Positions 1 to 8,796 are shown, numbered from the stretch's first letter. The stretch: 64,000 nt of DNA from Halomonas sp. THAF5a (GCF_009363755.1 NZ_CP045417.1:2418001-2482000), one strand, 5' to 3'. Notes: generated by a model not told the origin, from the letters alone. Program-made: numbers and translations.

Positions 1-478
1 CGTCGACGTCCAGCAGCAGCACGTCGTCGGCGAAGACCCGATGGCCGGCGGCGGCGAAGGCGGCGCAGAGCAGGCTCTTTCCCGCTCGGTGGGTGGCGGG
101 AAAGAGCACGAGTCGCTCGTCGATCTCCACGGCGGCACAGTGAAGGCCGATCTGCGAGGGCCTGGCCTCGAGCAGCCGGTCGATCAGATCGGCGACCAGG
201 CTGGCGGCCGCGGTGGCGGTGCCGGGCAGCCGGCGGGGTCGCGTTCGCCCCGGCACCGCCTGGGCGTAACCGTCGGCCGTCCGCCAGGCCGTCAGCGCCT
301 CGTCCGGGGACGAATGGATCGAAGGGGCCGAGGCCGGCACGGCGTCGAGCGGCCAGCCGGGCATCGCCCCACGCAGGGCCGCGGCGAGCTCGGGCGCGCC
401 CTCGAGTCGCAGCGTCGCTTCAAGCCTCGCGGGCCGCAGGGCCTCGACGCACCCCGCCGGCGGACCGAACGCGCTCAC
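1..478 (-). CDS. HprK-like (HPr kinase/phosphorylase-related) kinase, 3' end beyond window
   Basis: Partial gene running off the left edge; 159 residues are visible from a GTG start that overlaps the stop of the upstream gene (TGGTGA). Around residues 124-135 is the P-loop-like stretch LFPATHRAGKSLL, followed at 146-156 by RVFADDVLLLD, the order (P-loop, then paired aspartates) seen in HPr kinase C-terminal domains and HprK-related kinases. The first glycine of the usual Walker A is replaced by alanine (ATHRAGKS). The N-terminal ~110 residues are not recognisable. HprK-related kinases outside sugar regulation include those that phosphorylate peptides; the overlap with the His/Ser-rich secreted protein gene suggests joint translation and a related role. 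The substrate is unknown. Confidence 0.6.
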   Translation of the reverse strand, partial: MSAFGPPAGCVEALRPARLEATLRLEGAPELAAALRGAMPGWPLDAVPASAPSIHSSPDEALTAWRTADGYAQAVPGRTRPRRLPGTATAAASLVADLIDRLLEARPSQIGLHCAAVEIDERLVLFPATHRAGKSLLCAAFAAAGHRVFADDVLLLDVD

Positions 479-792
479 CAGCGACTCGGGTAGCTGAAGC
501 TGTGGCTGTACCGGCTATGGCTATGGCTATGGCTGTGCTTCGAGTGCCGATGACGGCGGTGATGCGCGTGGTGGCGGTGGCGCCGATGCTCGCGGTAGTC
601 GTCCACGTAGCGCCGCTCCCGGGTCTCCGGATGGGTCTCGTAGACGATTCGCCAGCGCCCCTCGTCCCAGTCGCCGGCCTGGGCCTGGCCCAGGGTGGAG
701 AGGGTCGGCGCGGCGTAGGCGGCGACGCCGACCAGGCCGAGGGCGGCCAGCAGCGCGCGCCGGCGGGCGCAGGGGGCAGGTTGGTCGCTCAT
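475..792 (-). CDS. Secreted His/Ser-rich small protein
   Basis: A 105-residue protein. I chose the ATG at 792 because it follows an AGGGAAG ribosome-binding sequence and begins a clear signal peptide: RRR at 10-12, hydrophobic core 13-34, likely cleavage after AQA (residue 39), which looks Tat- or Sec-type. The mature part is about 66 residues: a WDEGRW-like acidic/aromatic start, then an arginine/histidine segment (69-83) and a His-Ser alternating segment (84-100) ending in YPSRW. I do not recognise the family. The tail could bind metal ions or be the target of the HprK-like kinase encoded immediately downstream and overlapping by 4 bases. The simple-sequence C-terminus could also be a low-complexity tail without specific function. 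Confidence 0.7.
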   Translation of the reverse strand: MSDQPAPCARRRALLAALGLVGVAAYAAPTLSTLGQAQAGDWDEGRWRIVYETHPETRERRYVDDYREHRRHRHHAHHRRHRHSKHSHSHSHSRYSHSFSYPSRW

Positions 793-921
793 CGATGGGC
801 TTCCCTGTATGGCTGAACGAGGCGTCCAGCCTACCGCGCGGCGTCCCTCGCGGGACCTGCCCCGGGCACGTTTCCCCAGTCGCTGCAAATTGCCGGAAGC
901 GTTGTCGCACGCCGCCGACGT

Positions 922-1428
922 TCAGGCCATCTTCTTGTCTTCCACCTCGCCGGGCTCGGTGCCCGGCGGCAGCGGGTGGCCCTTGGCGAGTTCCGCACGG
1001 GTGGCGTCGCGGACCTCGAGCACCTCGAGGCGATAGCGCAGGGTGTGGCCCGCCAGGGGATGGTTGGTGTCGATCAGCACGTTGTCGTCGCGCACCTCGA
1101 GGATGGTGACGATCTCCGGGCCGTCGTCGCCGGGGGTCTGGAAGCGCATGCCGGGCGCGAGGTCGGGGGCGGGAAAGGCGTGACGCCCCACCTCGCGCAC
1201 CAGCGCCTCGTCGCGCAGGCCGTAGGCCTCGGCCGGCATCAGGGTCACGGAGAGCTCGGCCCCGGCATGCCGGCCCGCCAGCGCCTGCTCCAGGCCGGCC
1301 ATGATGTTGCCGTGGCCGTGCAGGTACTCGAGCGGCTTCGCCCGGGCCCGGGAGTCGTCGAGGACGCTCCCGTCCTGGTCGCTGAGCACATAGTGCAGGG
1401 TCACGACGCGGTGGGAGTCGATGGTCAT
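922..1428 (-). CDS. slyD: FKBP-type peptidyl-prolyl cis-trans isomerase, SlyD-like
   Basis: 168 residues. Catalyses cis-trans isomerisation of prolyl bonds and acts as a cytoplasmic folding chaperone. The sequence starts HRVVTLHYVLSDQDG and has PLEYLHGHGNIMAGLE, the FKBP core split by an insert-in-flap domain at roughly residues 70-120. It lacks the long His/Cys-rich metal-binding tail of E. coli SlyD, so a nickel-handling role is not supported. The start is preceded by AAGGAGCC. It stands alone between rfaH and the His/Ser-rich protein gene, all on the minus strand. Confidence 0.88.
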   Translation of the reverse strand: MTIDSHRVVTLHYVLSDQDGSVLDDSRARAKPLEYLHGHGNIMAGLEQALAGRHAGAELSVTLMPAEAYGLRDEALVREVGRHAFPAPDLAPGMRFQTPGDDGPEIVTILEVRDDNVLIDTNHPLAGHTLRYRLEVLEVRDATRAELAKGHPLPPGTEPGEVEDKKMA

Positions 1429-1470
1429 GAAGGCTCCTTGAACGATGGAAGAGGGCGACGCGGCCGTCGG

Positions 1471-2013
1471 TCAGTCGCGGCGGCGCAGCTGGCCGACGGG
1501 CATCTCGAGGCGCTGCTGCTTGTGCAGCAGGTTGAGCAGCACGATGGCGCGCTCCTCGCCCTTGTGGCTCGAGAACACCGCCTGCAGGTCCTTGAAGGGC
1601 CCCTCGGTGATCTCCACCGCCTCGCCGGCGCGGAAGTAGACGTTCGCCGTCGCGTCCTGCTCCTCGCTGCCGTGGGTGCGCAGGGTCTCGACCAGCGAGT
1701 CGCTCACCGGCACCGGCATCTCCAGGCCGAAGGTGACGATCTTCAGCACCCCACGGGTGGAGCGCAGGGGGCGCCAGTTGCTGGCCAGGCGATCGAGGCG
1801 AATGAAGAGGTAGTAGGGAAAGAGCGGCTCGCTGACCCACTCGAGCTTGCCGCGGCGCTTCTTCTGCACCTGCAGCACGGGGTGGAAGATCTCGTAGCCC
1901 TGGTTGGTCAGGTGCTCGGCGGCGCGGAAGGACTCCCCGCCCTTGCACTGAACGACGTACCAGCGGGGAATGGCATCATCGGCCTCGACGTGACGAATCT
2001 CTGAATCGCTCAT
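1471..2013 (-). CDS. rfaH: Transcription antitermination protein RfaH (NusG paralogue)
   Basis: 180 residues from the ATG at 2013, which has an AGGAG sequence just upstream; an upstream in-frame start has no such site. The N-terminal NGN domain is clear (PRWYVVQCKGGESFRAAEHL, FHPVLQVQKKRRGK, LFPYYLFIRLD) and is followed by a C-terminal KOW region (FRAGEAVEITEGPFKDLQAV). The family binds RNA polymerase at ops-containing operons for surface polysaccharides and secretion and suppresses pausing and Rho termination. The stand-alone location away from secE/ribosomal protein genes and the RfaH-like N-terminus favour RfaH over NusG. No ops-linked operon is present in this window. Confidence 0.87.
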   Translation of the reverse strand: MSDSEIRHVEADDAIPRWYVVQCKGGESFRAAEHLTNQGYEIFHPVLQVQKKRRGKLEWVSEPLFPYYLFIRLDRLASNWRPLRSTRGVLKIVTFGLEMPVPVSDSLVETLRTHGSEEQDATANVYFRAGEAVEITEGPFKDLQAVFSSHKGEERAIVLLNLLHKQQRLEMPVGQLRRRD

Positions 2014-2218
2014 ATGGCTCCTGATCGGCTTCCAGCTGGTATCACTGCCGGTGCTCTGCAACAATCCCACCGCACGTCATCCCGGGGCAAAGGCCCTCGG
2101 GGGACATGGGCCGAAGGGTCGCTTCCCGGCGACTGACTGGTGATTTTATCATCGATGGTGGGAGGCTGCGTGACCGCCTCCCCCCTTTCACCCCCTGGCG
2201 CAAGGAGTCCTGCCCGAC

Positions 2219-3580
2219 ATGCCGCCCTCCCCCGTTCGTCGCAGCTGGCAGGACGCCCTGGCGATCTACCTGCGCGCACCGGTCATCACCATGCTGTTCC
2301 TGGGCTTCTCCGCCGGCCTGCCCTTCCTGCTGGTCTTCTCCACGCTCTCGGCGTGGCTGCGCAGCACCGGCGTCGAGGTGGCGGCCATCGGCTTCTTCGC
2401 CTGGATCGGCATGCTCTACTCGATCAAGTTCTTCTGGGCCCCGGTGGTGGACCGGCTCGCCCTGCCGCTGCTGACGCGCACCTTCGGCCAGCGCCGCGGC
2501 TGGATGCTGCTGGCCCAGGCGATGATCGCCGCGGGCCTGGCGGGCCTCTCCGGTGTCGACCCGGTCGATCACCTGCCGCTGGTGGCCGCCCTGGCGCTGC
2601 TGGTGGCCTTCGGCAGCGCGACCCAGGACATCGCCATCGACGCCTTTCGCATCGAATCGGCCCCGGACGATATCCAGGCCGCCATGGCCTCCACCTATAT
2701 CATCGGCTACCGCGGGGGCCTGCTGGCCGCCGGCGCCGGGGCCCTCTACGTGGCCTCGCTGGTCTCCTGGGAGGCCGCCTACCTCAGCATGGCGGTGCTG
2801 GTCGGCGTCGGGACGATCACGGTGCTGCTGCGCCCGGAGCCCGAGCGGGCCTCCCTCGGCACCCAGCTGATCCACGAACCCCGGGTGCGCGCCTTCCTGC
2901 GCGCCTCGCGGGGGCGCCCCAAGGCGCTGCGCCGCCTGGTCGCCTGGACCATCGGCGCCATCGTCTGCCCCTTCACCGACTTCTTCACCCGCCACCGCCG
3001 CCGCGCCCTCTGGCTGCTCGTGTTCGTGGCGGTGTTCCGGATCAGCGACCTGGCGATGGCCTCGATGGCCAACCCGCTCTACATCGACCTGGGGTTCTCG
3101 CTGTCGACCATCGCCAACGTCACCAACGTCTTCGGCATCGCCATGAGTGTCGGCGGGGGGATCCTCGGGGGTCTGCTGGTGGCCCGCTACGGCATCGGGC
3201 CGATCCTGGTGCTGGGGGCGGTGGCGGCGGCGCTGACCAACCTGCTGTTCGTGGCCCTGTCGCTGGCGGGGGAGAGCCTGCCCATGCTGGTCATGGCCAT
3301 CGTCGGCGACAACCTGGCCAACGGCCTGGCGAGCGCGGTCTTCATCGCCTTCCTGTCGAGCCTCACCTCGCGGGCCTATACGGCGACCCAGTATGCGCTC
3401 TTCTCGTCGCTGATGACCCTGCCCGGCAAGTTCCTGAGCGGCTTCGGCGGCCTGCTGGTCGCCGCCGAGGGCTACGCCACCTTCTTCCTGGTCGCCTCGG
3501 CCCTCGGCCTGCCCGCGATACTGCTGGCGATCTGGATCAGCCGCGACCGCTCGCTGATGCCGGCACCGCGAGCGGCCTGA
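2219..3580 (+). CDS. ampG: AmpG-family muropeptide MFS permease
   Basis: 453 residues with about 12-14 hydrophobic segments. AmpG imports anhydro-muropeptides from the periplasm for cell-wall recycling, feeding AmpC beta-lactamase induction in species that have it. Family hallmarks include GFSAGLPFLLVFSTLSAWLR near the N-terminus, KFFWAPVVDR, and FGSATQDIAIDAFRIE in the third/fourth membrane region. The start has AAGGAG eleven bases upstream. It is divergent from rfaH and convergent with the SEC-C gene; no other recycling gene is adjacent. Confidence 0.88.
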   Translation: MPPSPVRRSWQDALAIYLRAPVITMLFLGFSAGLPFLLVFSTLSAWLRSTGVEVAAIGFFAWIGMLYSIKFFWAPVVDRLALPLLTRTFGQRRGWMLLAQAMIAAGLAGLSGVDPVDHLPLVAALALLVAFGSATQDIAIDAFRIESAPDDIQAAMASTYIIGYRGGLLAAGAGALYVASLVSWEAAYLSMAVLVGVGTITVLLRPEPERASLGTQLIHEPRVRAFLRASRGRPKALRRLVAWTIGAIVCPFTDFFTRHRRRALWLLVFVAVFRISDLAMASMANPLYIDLGFSLSTIANVTNVFGIAMSVGGGILGGLLVARYGIGPILVLGAVAAALTNLLFVALSLAGESLPMLVMAIVGDNLANGLASAVFIAFLSSLTSRAYTATQYALFSSLMTLPGKFLSGFGGLLVAAEGYATFFLVASALGLPAILLAIWISRDRSLMPAPRAA

Positions 3581-3602
3581 GGAGGGCGCGCGCCGTGGCG
3601 CG

Positions 3603-5438
3603 TCACTCGCCGAGCCGCGCCTGCAGCCACGCCAGGGCCCCGTGGGTGGTGCGCCACTGATCGCGCATCAGGGTGCGGTACTGCCAGGCCTCGGCCCGGG
3701 AGCCGGGCGCGGCCACGCCGTCGCCGCCGTGGCCGACCGGGCGCGGGTTCTCGGCGCACAGCATCGCCACGACGTGGGCGTTGTGGCGATGCACCTCGGC
3801 GAGGGCCGCTTCGGCCTCGTCGCGGCGCTCCAGGCGATAGAGCGCCAGCACCCGGCCCATCAGCAGCCCCAGCGGCGTCGCCTCCTCATGCGCCTTCTCG
3901 CCCTCGAGTTCGCGCAGGCAGAGCGCCAGGGCCGCCCGGTCGCGCCCCTCACGCAGCAGCTGGTCGAGCACCAGTTCGCGAAGCCCCAGGCTATCCTCGG
4001 CGTCCAGGGTCAGCAGCCGCTCGGCCAGTTCCCGGGAGTGAGCCCGGGCGCCGCGCTCCATGCCTACCACCAGGGCGAGGCCCGAACGCAGCAGCACGGC
4101 GTTGTCGGCGCTCTCCCACGCGAAGCCGCCCTCGCCCTCGGCACGCACCTGCTCGAGCCAGCGCTCCAGCCGCGTCGACAGCGGCTCGAAGAGACTCGGC
4201 GCCATCCACGGCAGGCTGCCGAAGCGGCTCGCCAGCGCCAGCGCCAGCGACTGCAGCACGGCGGGCGAGTCCAGCCACTCGGGGTGGGCGCAGAGCGCCG
4301 GCAGCCACTCGCCGGCCTGGGACCAGGGATCCTCGTCGAAGCCCATGGGGGCGTCGCGCTCCACCTGGGCCTTGAAGACCTTCTGCCAGGCGGCGAACAG
4401 GGTGTCCTCACGGGCCGTGGAGTGGTACTCGAGGCCGCCCTCGGTATCGCGGCGAATCTCCAGGCGCGGGGCGACGGGCAGCTCGGCGAGCAGCGCCTGC
4501 AGGGCCACCAGCGGCTCGGCCAGGTCCTCCTCGGCGCTGAGCAGCTGGTCGGCGAGGGTCGCGCCGGGGTTGTCGGCCAGGTCGGCCAGGAACTGCAGCT
4601 GGTCGGGCTCCAGGTCGCCCTGGCGGGCCAGGCGTCGGAACCAGAAGCGCGAGCGCTCCGCGGCCTCCTCCTCGTGCCCCTCGTGGAGCAGCAGCATCGC
4701 CTCGATGTAGGCCAGGGTCGGCGAGTCGGGCAGCGCCTGCTGGGCGCGCACGAAGGCGGCCCGGGCGCTGTCCAGGTCGTCGTTGTCGAGGTGCATCAGG
4801 CAGAGGCGCTCCAGCGCCACGCCGCGCAGGAACAGCGGCCCGCGGTCGAGGACCGCATCGAGCAGCGCCTCGCGCTTGCGGTTGAAGCCGCGCTCCTGAT
4901 AGAGGTCGATGAGGATCTCGAAGGCGGGCTCCGCCTGCTCGGGGAGCGTCTGCCAGTCGGCACGCTCGAACAGCGACTCGAGGATCTGCTGGGCGCGCCC
5001 GCGCTGGCCCGACTCGGCGGCGATCAGCCCGGCCTCCAGCAGCGCCTGGGCCGGCGCCCGGCCGCTGGCCAGCGCCGCCTTCAGGGTGTCACCCTTCCAG
5101 TCGCGCAGCGAGAGCATCCACATCAGGTGGGTCGGCACGTGACCGGGCAGGCTGACCGCCCCGCAGCAGCGCTTGGTCTTGCGCCCGGAGTCGCACCAGC
5201 AGGGCTCGTTGCGCCCCGGCCGGGCCAGCGGCTCGGCGGCGAAGTCGAGCCGCTCCAGTGGCGCCTGCGACCAGAGCTCCGGGGCCAGCGCCTGGGCCAG
5301 CGCCGCATCGCCGCCGACCAGCGCCGGCCCCTCCTCCCGGGCCCAGGCCATCAGCGTGGGATAGCGCTCATCCTCGCGAATGGCGCCCAGTGCCCCCGTG
5401 GCAAAGCCCAGCAGCTGTTCCACCCATACCGCCAGCAT
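3603..5438 (-). CDS. SEC-C zinc-motif protein with long helical C-terminal region, function unknown
   Basis: 611 residues. A SEC-C zinc-binding motif sits at residues 74-93 (Cys80, Cys82, Cys91, Cys92 in CxC-SGRK-CC order), the module found at the C-terminus of SecA and in many small proteins. Here it is near the N-terminus and is followed by ~500 residues of leucine/alanine-rich helical sequence resembling TPR-like solenoid repeats. No catalytic motif or signal peptide is seen, so a cytoplasmic scaffold or chaperone-like role is only a guess. It stands between ampG (convergent) and the AarF-type kinase gene (same strand). Confidence 0.72.
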   Translation of the reverse strand: MLAVWVEQLLGFATGALGAIREDERYPTLMAWAREEGPALVGGDAALAQALAPELWSQAPLERLDFAAEPLARPGRNEPCWCDSGRKTKRCCGAVSLPGHVPTHLMWMLSLRDWKGDTLKAALASGRAPAQALLEAGLIAAESGQRGRAQQILESLFERADWQTLPEQAEPAFEILIDLYQERGFNRKREALLDAVLDRGPLFLRGVALERLCLMHLDNDDLDSARAAFVRAQQALPDSPTLAYIEAMLLLHEGHEEEAAERSRFWFRRLARQGDLEPDQLQFLADLADNPGATLADQLLSAEEDLAEPLVALQALLAELPVAPRLEIRRDTEGGLEYHSTAREDTLFAAWQKVFKAQVERDAPMGFDEDPWSQAGEWLPALCAHPEWLDSPAVLQSLALALASRFGSLPWMAPSLFEPLSTRLERWLEQVRAEGEGGFAWESADNAVLLRSGLALVVGMERGARAHSRELAERLLTLDAEDSLGLRELVLDQLLREGRDRAALALCLRELEGEKAHEEATPLGLLMGRVLALYRLERRDEAEAALAEVHRHNAHVVAMLCAENPRPVGHGGDGVAAPGSRAEAWQYRTLMRDQWRTTHGALAWLQARLGE

Positions 5439-5501
5439 CGCTCTCTCCGCATTCGCAAAAAGGGCACAGTCTACCAGTCCGCCGCGGGGCTGGGCAGGTG
5501 A

Positions 5502-6746
5502 TCAGGCCGGCGCGCTCGGCAGCAGCGGGCGGGTGCGGGCGTGCATGTCGAGGCGCGCGCCGAGGCGCACCAGGTTCCAGTAGTGGCCGTTGAGGGTGCG
5601 CGAGAGCAGCAGGGTATCCGCCGGCGGCTGCAGGCGGTCCATGGCCGCCCACACCTTCGGCGACAGCTCGCGCAGACGACGGTGGACCCGCACGTCGCCG
5701 AAGTCCTGCTCGCCCGGCTGGAAGAGCGGCGACACCGCCTCGGCCGACTCGCGATAGAGCGCCAGAGGCGCCCCCTGCCCCTGGCGACCGCCGAGCTCGA
5801 GCAGCGCGGCGTCCATGGCCATGGCGTCGCCCTCGAGGGTCGCCTCGAGCAGGCGCATCATCGCCGCGAGCCGCGCCTCGGGCACCGAGATCACCGCGCC
5901 CAGGTCATAGATCACCAGGCGCCCCGCCTCGTCCGCGGCGAAGTTGCCGGCGTGGGGGTCGGCGTGCAGCTCGCCATGGGTGAAGAGCTCCTCGGTCAGC
6001 CAGTCGGCGAGGGTGACCGCCACCTGCTGGCGCCTCTCATGATCGGCCGCCTCCAGCTCGCGCAGCGGCGTGCCGGCCACGTAGCGCATGGCCAGCACCC
6101 GCGGACCGGAGAGCTCGGGCAGCGGCTCGGGAATCACCAGCCGGTCGAGGTGGGCGTAGCGCGCGCGATAACGGGCCAGCGCCTCGGCCTCGGCGTGGTA
6201 GTCGAGCTCGCCGCGCAGGCTCATCGCCAGCTCCTCGAAGAGCGCATCGAGACGCGCCTGGGGCACCTTGAACCAGCGCCCCAGGCGCATCAGGCGCCGT
6301 ACCTGGGCGAGGTCGCTCTCCAGCACCTCGGCGAGTCCCGGATACTGCACCTTGAGCACCACCGTCTCGCCGGCATGGGTCACGGCGCGGTGCACCTGCC
6401 CCATGGAGGCGCTGGCGAAGGGGCGCTGTTCGATCTCGCGAAAGGTCGCGTCCAGCTCGCCATACTGCTCGACCAGGGTGCGGCGGATGTCGGCCCAGGG
6501 CATGGGTTCGGCCTGGCGCTGGAGGCGGGCGAGCTCCTCGGCGAGATCCGGCGGCAGCAGGTCGTCCCACTGGGACATGATCTGGGCCAGCTTCATGGCC
6601 GGCCCCTTGAGCTCCGAGAGCCCCTCGAAGAGCGCCTCGCCCAGGGCGCGCCAGTCGGCCTCTCCCCCTAGCCGAGTACGGAGCAGTGCTCCGCCGGTGC
6701 GGGCGCCGAGGCCCAGCAGGCGTCGAGTCCGGCCACGTTCACGCAT
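5502..6746 (-). CDS. ABC1/AarF/UbiB-family protein kinase-like ATPase
   Basis: 414 residues from the ATG at 6746, chosen because CAGGAGACAAGG precedes it; an in-frame ATG ten codons earlier lies in the intergenic palindrome. Family motifs are in order: an altered KxGQ motif (LKGPAMKLAQIMS), SASMGQVHRA, the lysine in VVLKVQYPG, the ELDYHAEAEAL segment, catalytic HGELHADPHAGNF and metal-binding IYDLGAV. Related proteins support ubiquinone synthesis or lipid handling at membranes. The C-terminal transmembrane pair of true UbiB is not evident, so I do not assign ubiB. Divergent from topB across a short region with a perfect palindrome. Confidence 0.85.
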   Translation of the reverse strand: MRERGRTRRLLGLGARTGGALLRTRLGGEADWRALGEALFEGLSELKGPAMKLAQIMSQWDDLLPPDLAEELARLQRQAEPMPWADIRRTLVEQYGELDATFREIEQRPFASASMGQVHRAVTHAGETVVLKVQYPGLAEVLESDLAQVRRLMRLGRWFKVPQARLDALFEELAMSLRGELDYHAEAEALARYRARYAHLDRLVIPEPLPELSGPRVLAMRYVAGTPLRELEAADHERRQQVAVTLADWLTEELFTHGELHADPHAGNFAADEAGRLVIYDLGAVISVPEARLAAMMRLLEATLEGDAMAMDAALLELGGRQGQGAPLALYRESAEAVSPLFQPGEQDFGDVRVHRRLRELSPKVWAAMDRLQPPADTLLLSRTLNGHYWNLVRLGARLDMHARTRPLLPSAPA

Positions 6747-6769
6747 CGCCTTGTCTCCTGGCTGAGGTT

Positions 6770-6786
6770 TGTACAATGATTGTACA
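6770..6786. promoter_or_regulatory. Perfect palindrome, candidate operator between aarF-type gene and topB
   Basis: TGTACAAT-G-ATTGTACA is a perfect 8+1+8 inverted repeat in the 118-base divergent spacer, only about 24 bases upstream of the kinase start. It looks like a homodimeric repressor/activator site; the TGTACA half-sites resemble those reported for MerR-type light-responsive regulators, but the half-site spacing is shorter here. The identity of the regulator is not known. Confidence 0.5.
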
Positions 6787-6864
6787 CGTATCGACCAGCT
6801 TACACCTGGCGAGGCGCCGAGAATACTGGAAGAATGTCCATGTCATTCACGCCGACGAGCCCTT

Positions 6865-8796
6865 ATGCGCCTGATCATCGCCGAGAAACCCAGCCTGGGC
6901 CGGGCCATCGCCGACGCCCTGCCCGGCCGCCCCCGCCGACTCGACGGGGCCGTGGCGGTCGGGGACACCACCGTCACCTGGTGCCTGGGCCACCTGCTGG
7001 AGCAGGCGCCGCCGGACGCCTACGACCCCGCCCTCAAGCAGTGGCGTCTCGATACCCTGCCGATCCTGCCGAGCCGCTGGCAGCTGATGCCCCGTCCCAA
7101 GGCCCGCGGCCAGCTGGCGGTCATTCGCAAGCTGCTGAAGGAGGCCCGCGAGGTGGTCCACGCCGGCGATCCGGACCGCGAGGGCCAGCTGCTGGTACAG
7201 GAGGTGATCGAGCACCTGGGCTGGACGGGGCCGGTCTCGCGGCTGCTGGTCAGCGACCTCAACCGCCCGGCGGTCCAGCGGGCGCTGGGCCGGCTGGAGG
7301 ACAACGCCCGCTACGCCCCGCTCTACCGCGCCGCCCAGTCCCGGGCACGCGCCGACTGGCTGTACGGCATCAACCTGACCCGCGCCTGGACGGTAAGCGG
7401 CCGTCAGGCCGGCCATGACGGCGTGCTCTCGGTGGGCCGGGTGCAGACCCCGGTGCTGGGGCTCGTGGTGCGTCGCGACGCCGAGATCCGCGACTTCGAG
7501 CCGCGACCCTTCTACGTGCTCTGGGCCGATCTGGCCGTGGCCCGCGGCCGCCTGCGAGCCTGGTGGGCACCCGGCGAGGGGCACCCGCTGGACGACCAGG
7601 GGCGGCTGCTCGAGCGCGCCCCGGCGGCCGCGCTGGCCGAGCGCCTGCCCGGCGCCGAGGGCCGGCTGTCCAGCCTCGAGCGCCGCGACAAGCGCCAGGC
7701 CGCGCCCCTGCCCTACTCGCTGTCGGCGCTGCAGGTCGACGCCGCCCGCCGCCACGGGCTCTCGGCCAAGGCGGTGCTGGACATCTGTCAGCGCCTCTAC
7801 GAGCGCCACCAGCTGATCACCTACCCGCGCTCGGACTGCCGCTACCTGCCCGAAGAGCACTTCGCCGGGGCCCGCCGCACCCTCGAGGGCGCCTGCGCCG
7901 GCGACGACACCCTGCGCGGCTGGCTCGCCGGCGCCGACTTCACGAAGCGCTCCAGGGCCTGGAACGACAAACAGGTGGGCGCCCACCATGCCCTGGCGCC
8001 CACCGGCAAGACCGCCGATCCGGCGACGCTCTCGCGGCAGGAGGCCGACGTCTTCCGGCTGATCGCGCGCAACGTGCTGGCGCAGTTCTATGCGCCGCTC
8101 GCCACCCGCGAGGTGAAGGCCGAGTTCACCATCGTGGAGGAGCGATTCCGCGCCCGTGGCCAGGAGATCCTCGACCCCGGCTGGAAGCCGCTCTTCACCA
8201 CCCGCGACGAGGCGCCGCCGCTGCCGCCGCTCGACGAGGGCGAGACCTGCCGCGTCGAGGACGCCGGCGTGGAGGACCGCGAGACCCGCCCGCCGGAGCC
8301 CTTCACCGACGCCAGCCTGATCAAGGCGATGATGAACATCGCCCGCTACGTGGACGACCCGGCCGTGCGGCGCACGCTCCGCGAGCACGATGGCCTCGGC
8401 ACCGAGGCGACCCGGGCCGGCATCATCGAGACCCTGGTGGAGCGCGGCTACCTGGTGCGCCAGGCCAAGACGCTGCGTGCCAGCCGCCTGGGCAGCGCCC
8501 TGATCGCCTCGCTGCCCGAGGCGGTGGGCCGCCCGGAGCGCACCGCCCTGTGGGAGCAACGCCTCGGCGCCATCGCCGAGCAGGACGACGACCCGGGCCC
8601 TTTCCTCGCGGCGCTGATCGAGGACCTGCGCGGCCTGCTCGGCGCCGCGGACGCCGGCCGGATCCGCACCGCGCTGGCCGGCGCCCAGGGCGAGACCGCG
8701 CCGGCGGCCAGGGGGAAAAGGACCCAGGGCGGCAAGAAACGCGCCGGCCCACGACGCCGGAGCACCACGGGGGCTCGACGCCCCAAGCGCACATGA
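6865..8796 (+). CDS. topB: DNA topoisomerase III
   Basis: 643 residues. Type IA topoisomerase that decatenates and relaxes DNA through a transient 5'-phosphotyrosine link. The Toprim domain begins LIIAEKPSLGRAIA, with the acidic triad in D102PDREGQ. The catalytic tyrosine is Tyr320 in LITYPRSDCRYLPE, and the family's TEATRAGIIETLVERGYL lies further on. The C-terminus is a short Lys/Arg-rich tail instead of zinc ribbons. The ATG at 6865 starts directly at the Toprim motif; the frame is open upstream, but that portion is not topoisomerase-like. Confidence 0.93.
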   Translation: MRLIIAEKPSLGRAIADALPGRPRRLDGAVAVGDTTVTWCLGHLLEQAPPDAYDPALKQWRLDTLPILPSRWQLMPRPKARGQLAVIRKLLKEAREVVHAGDPDREGQLLVQEVIEHLGWTGPVSRLLVSDLNRPAVQRALGRLEDNARYAPLYRAAQSRARADWLYGINLTRAWTVSGRQAGHDGVLSVGRVQTPVLGLVVRRDAEIRDFEPRPFYVLWADLAVARGRLRAWWAPGEGHPLDDQGRLLERAPAAALAERLPGAEGRLSSLERRDKRQAAPLPYSLSALQVDAARRHGLSAKAVLDICQRLYERHQLITYPRSDCRYLPEEHFAGARRTLEGACAGDDTLRGWLAGADFTKRSRAWNDKQVGAHHALAPTGKTADPATLSRQEADVFRLIARNVLAQFYAPLATREVKAEFTIVEERFRARGQEILDPGWKPLFTTRDEAPPLPPLDEGETCRVEDAGVEDRETRPPEPFTDASLIKAMMNIARYVDDPAVRRTLREHDGLGTEATRAGIIETLVERGYLVRQAKTLRASRLGSALIASLPEAVGRPERTALWEQRLGAIAEQDDDPGPFLAALIEDLRGLLGAADAGRIRTALAGAQGETAPAARGKRTQGGKKRAGPRRRSTTGARRPKRT

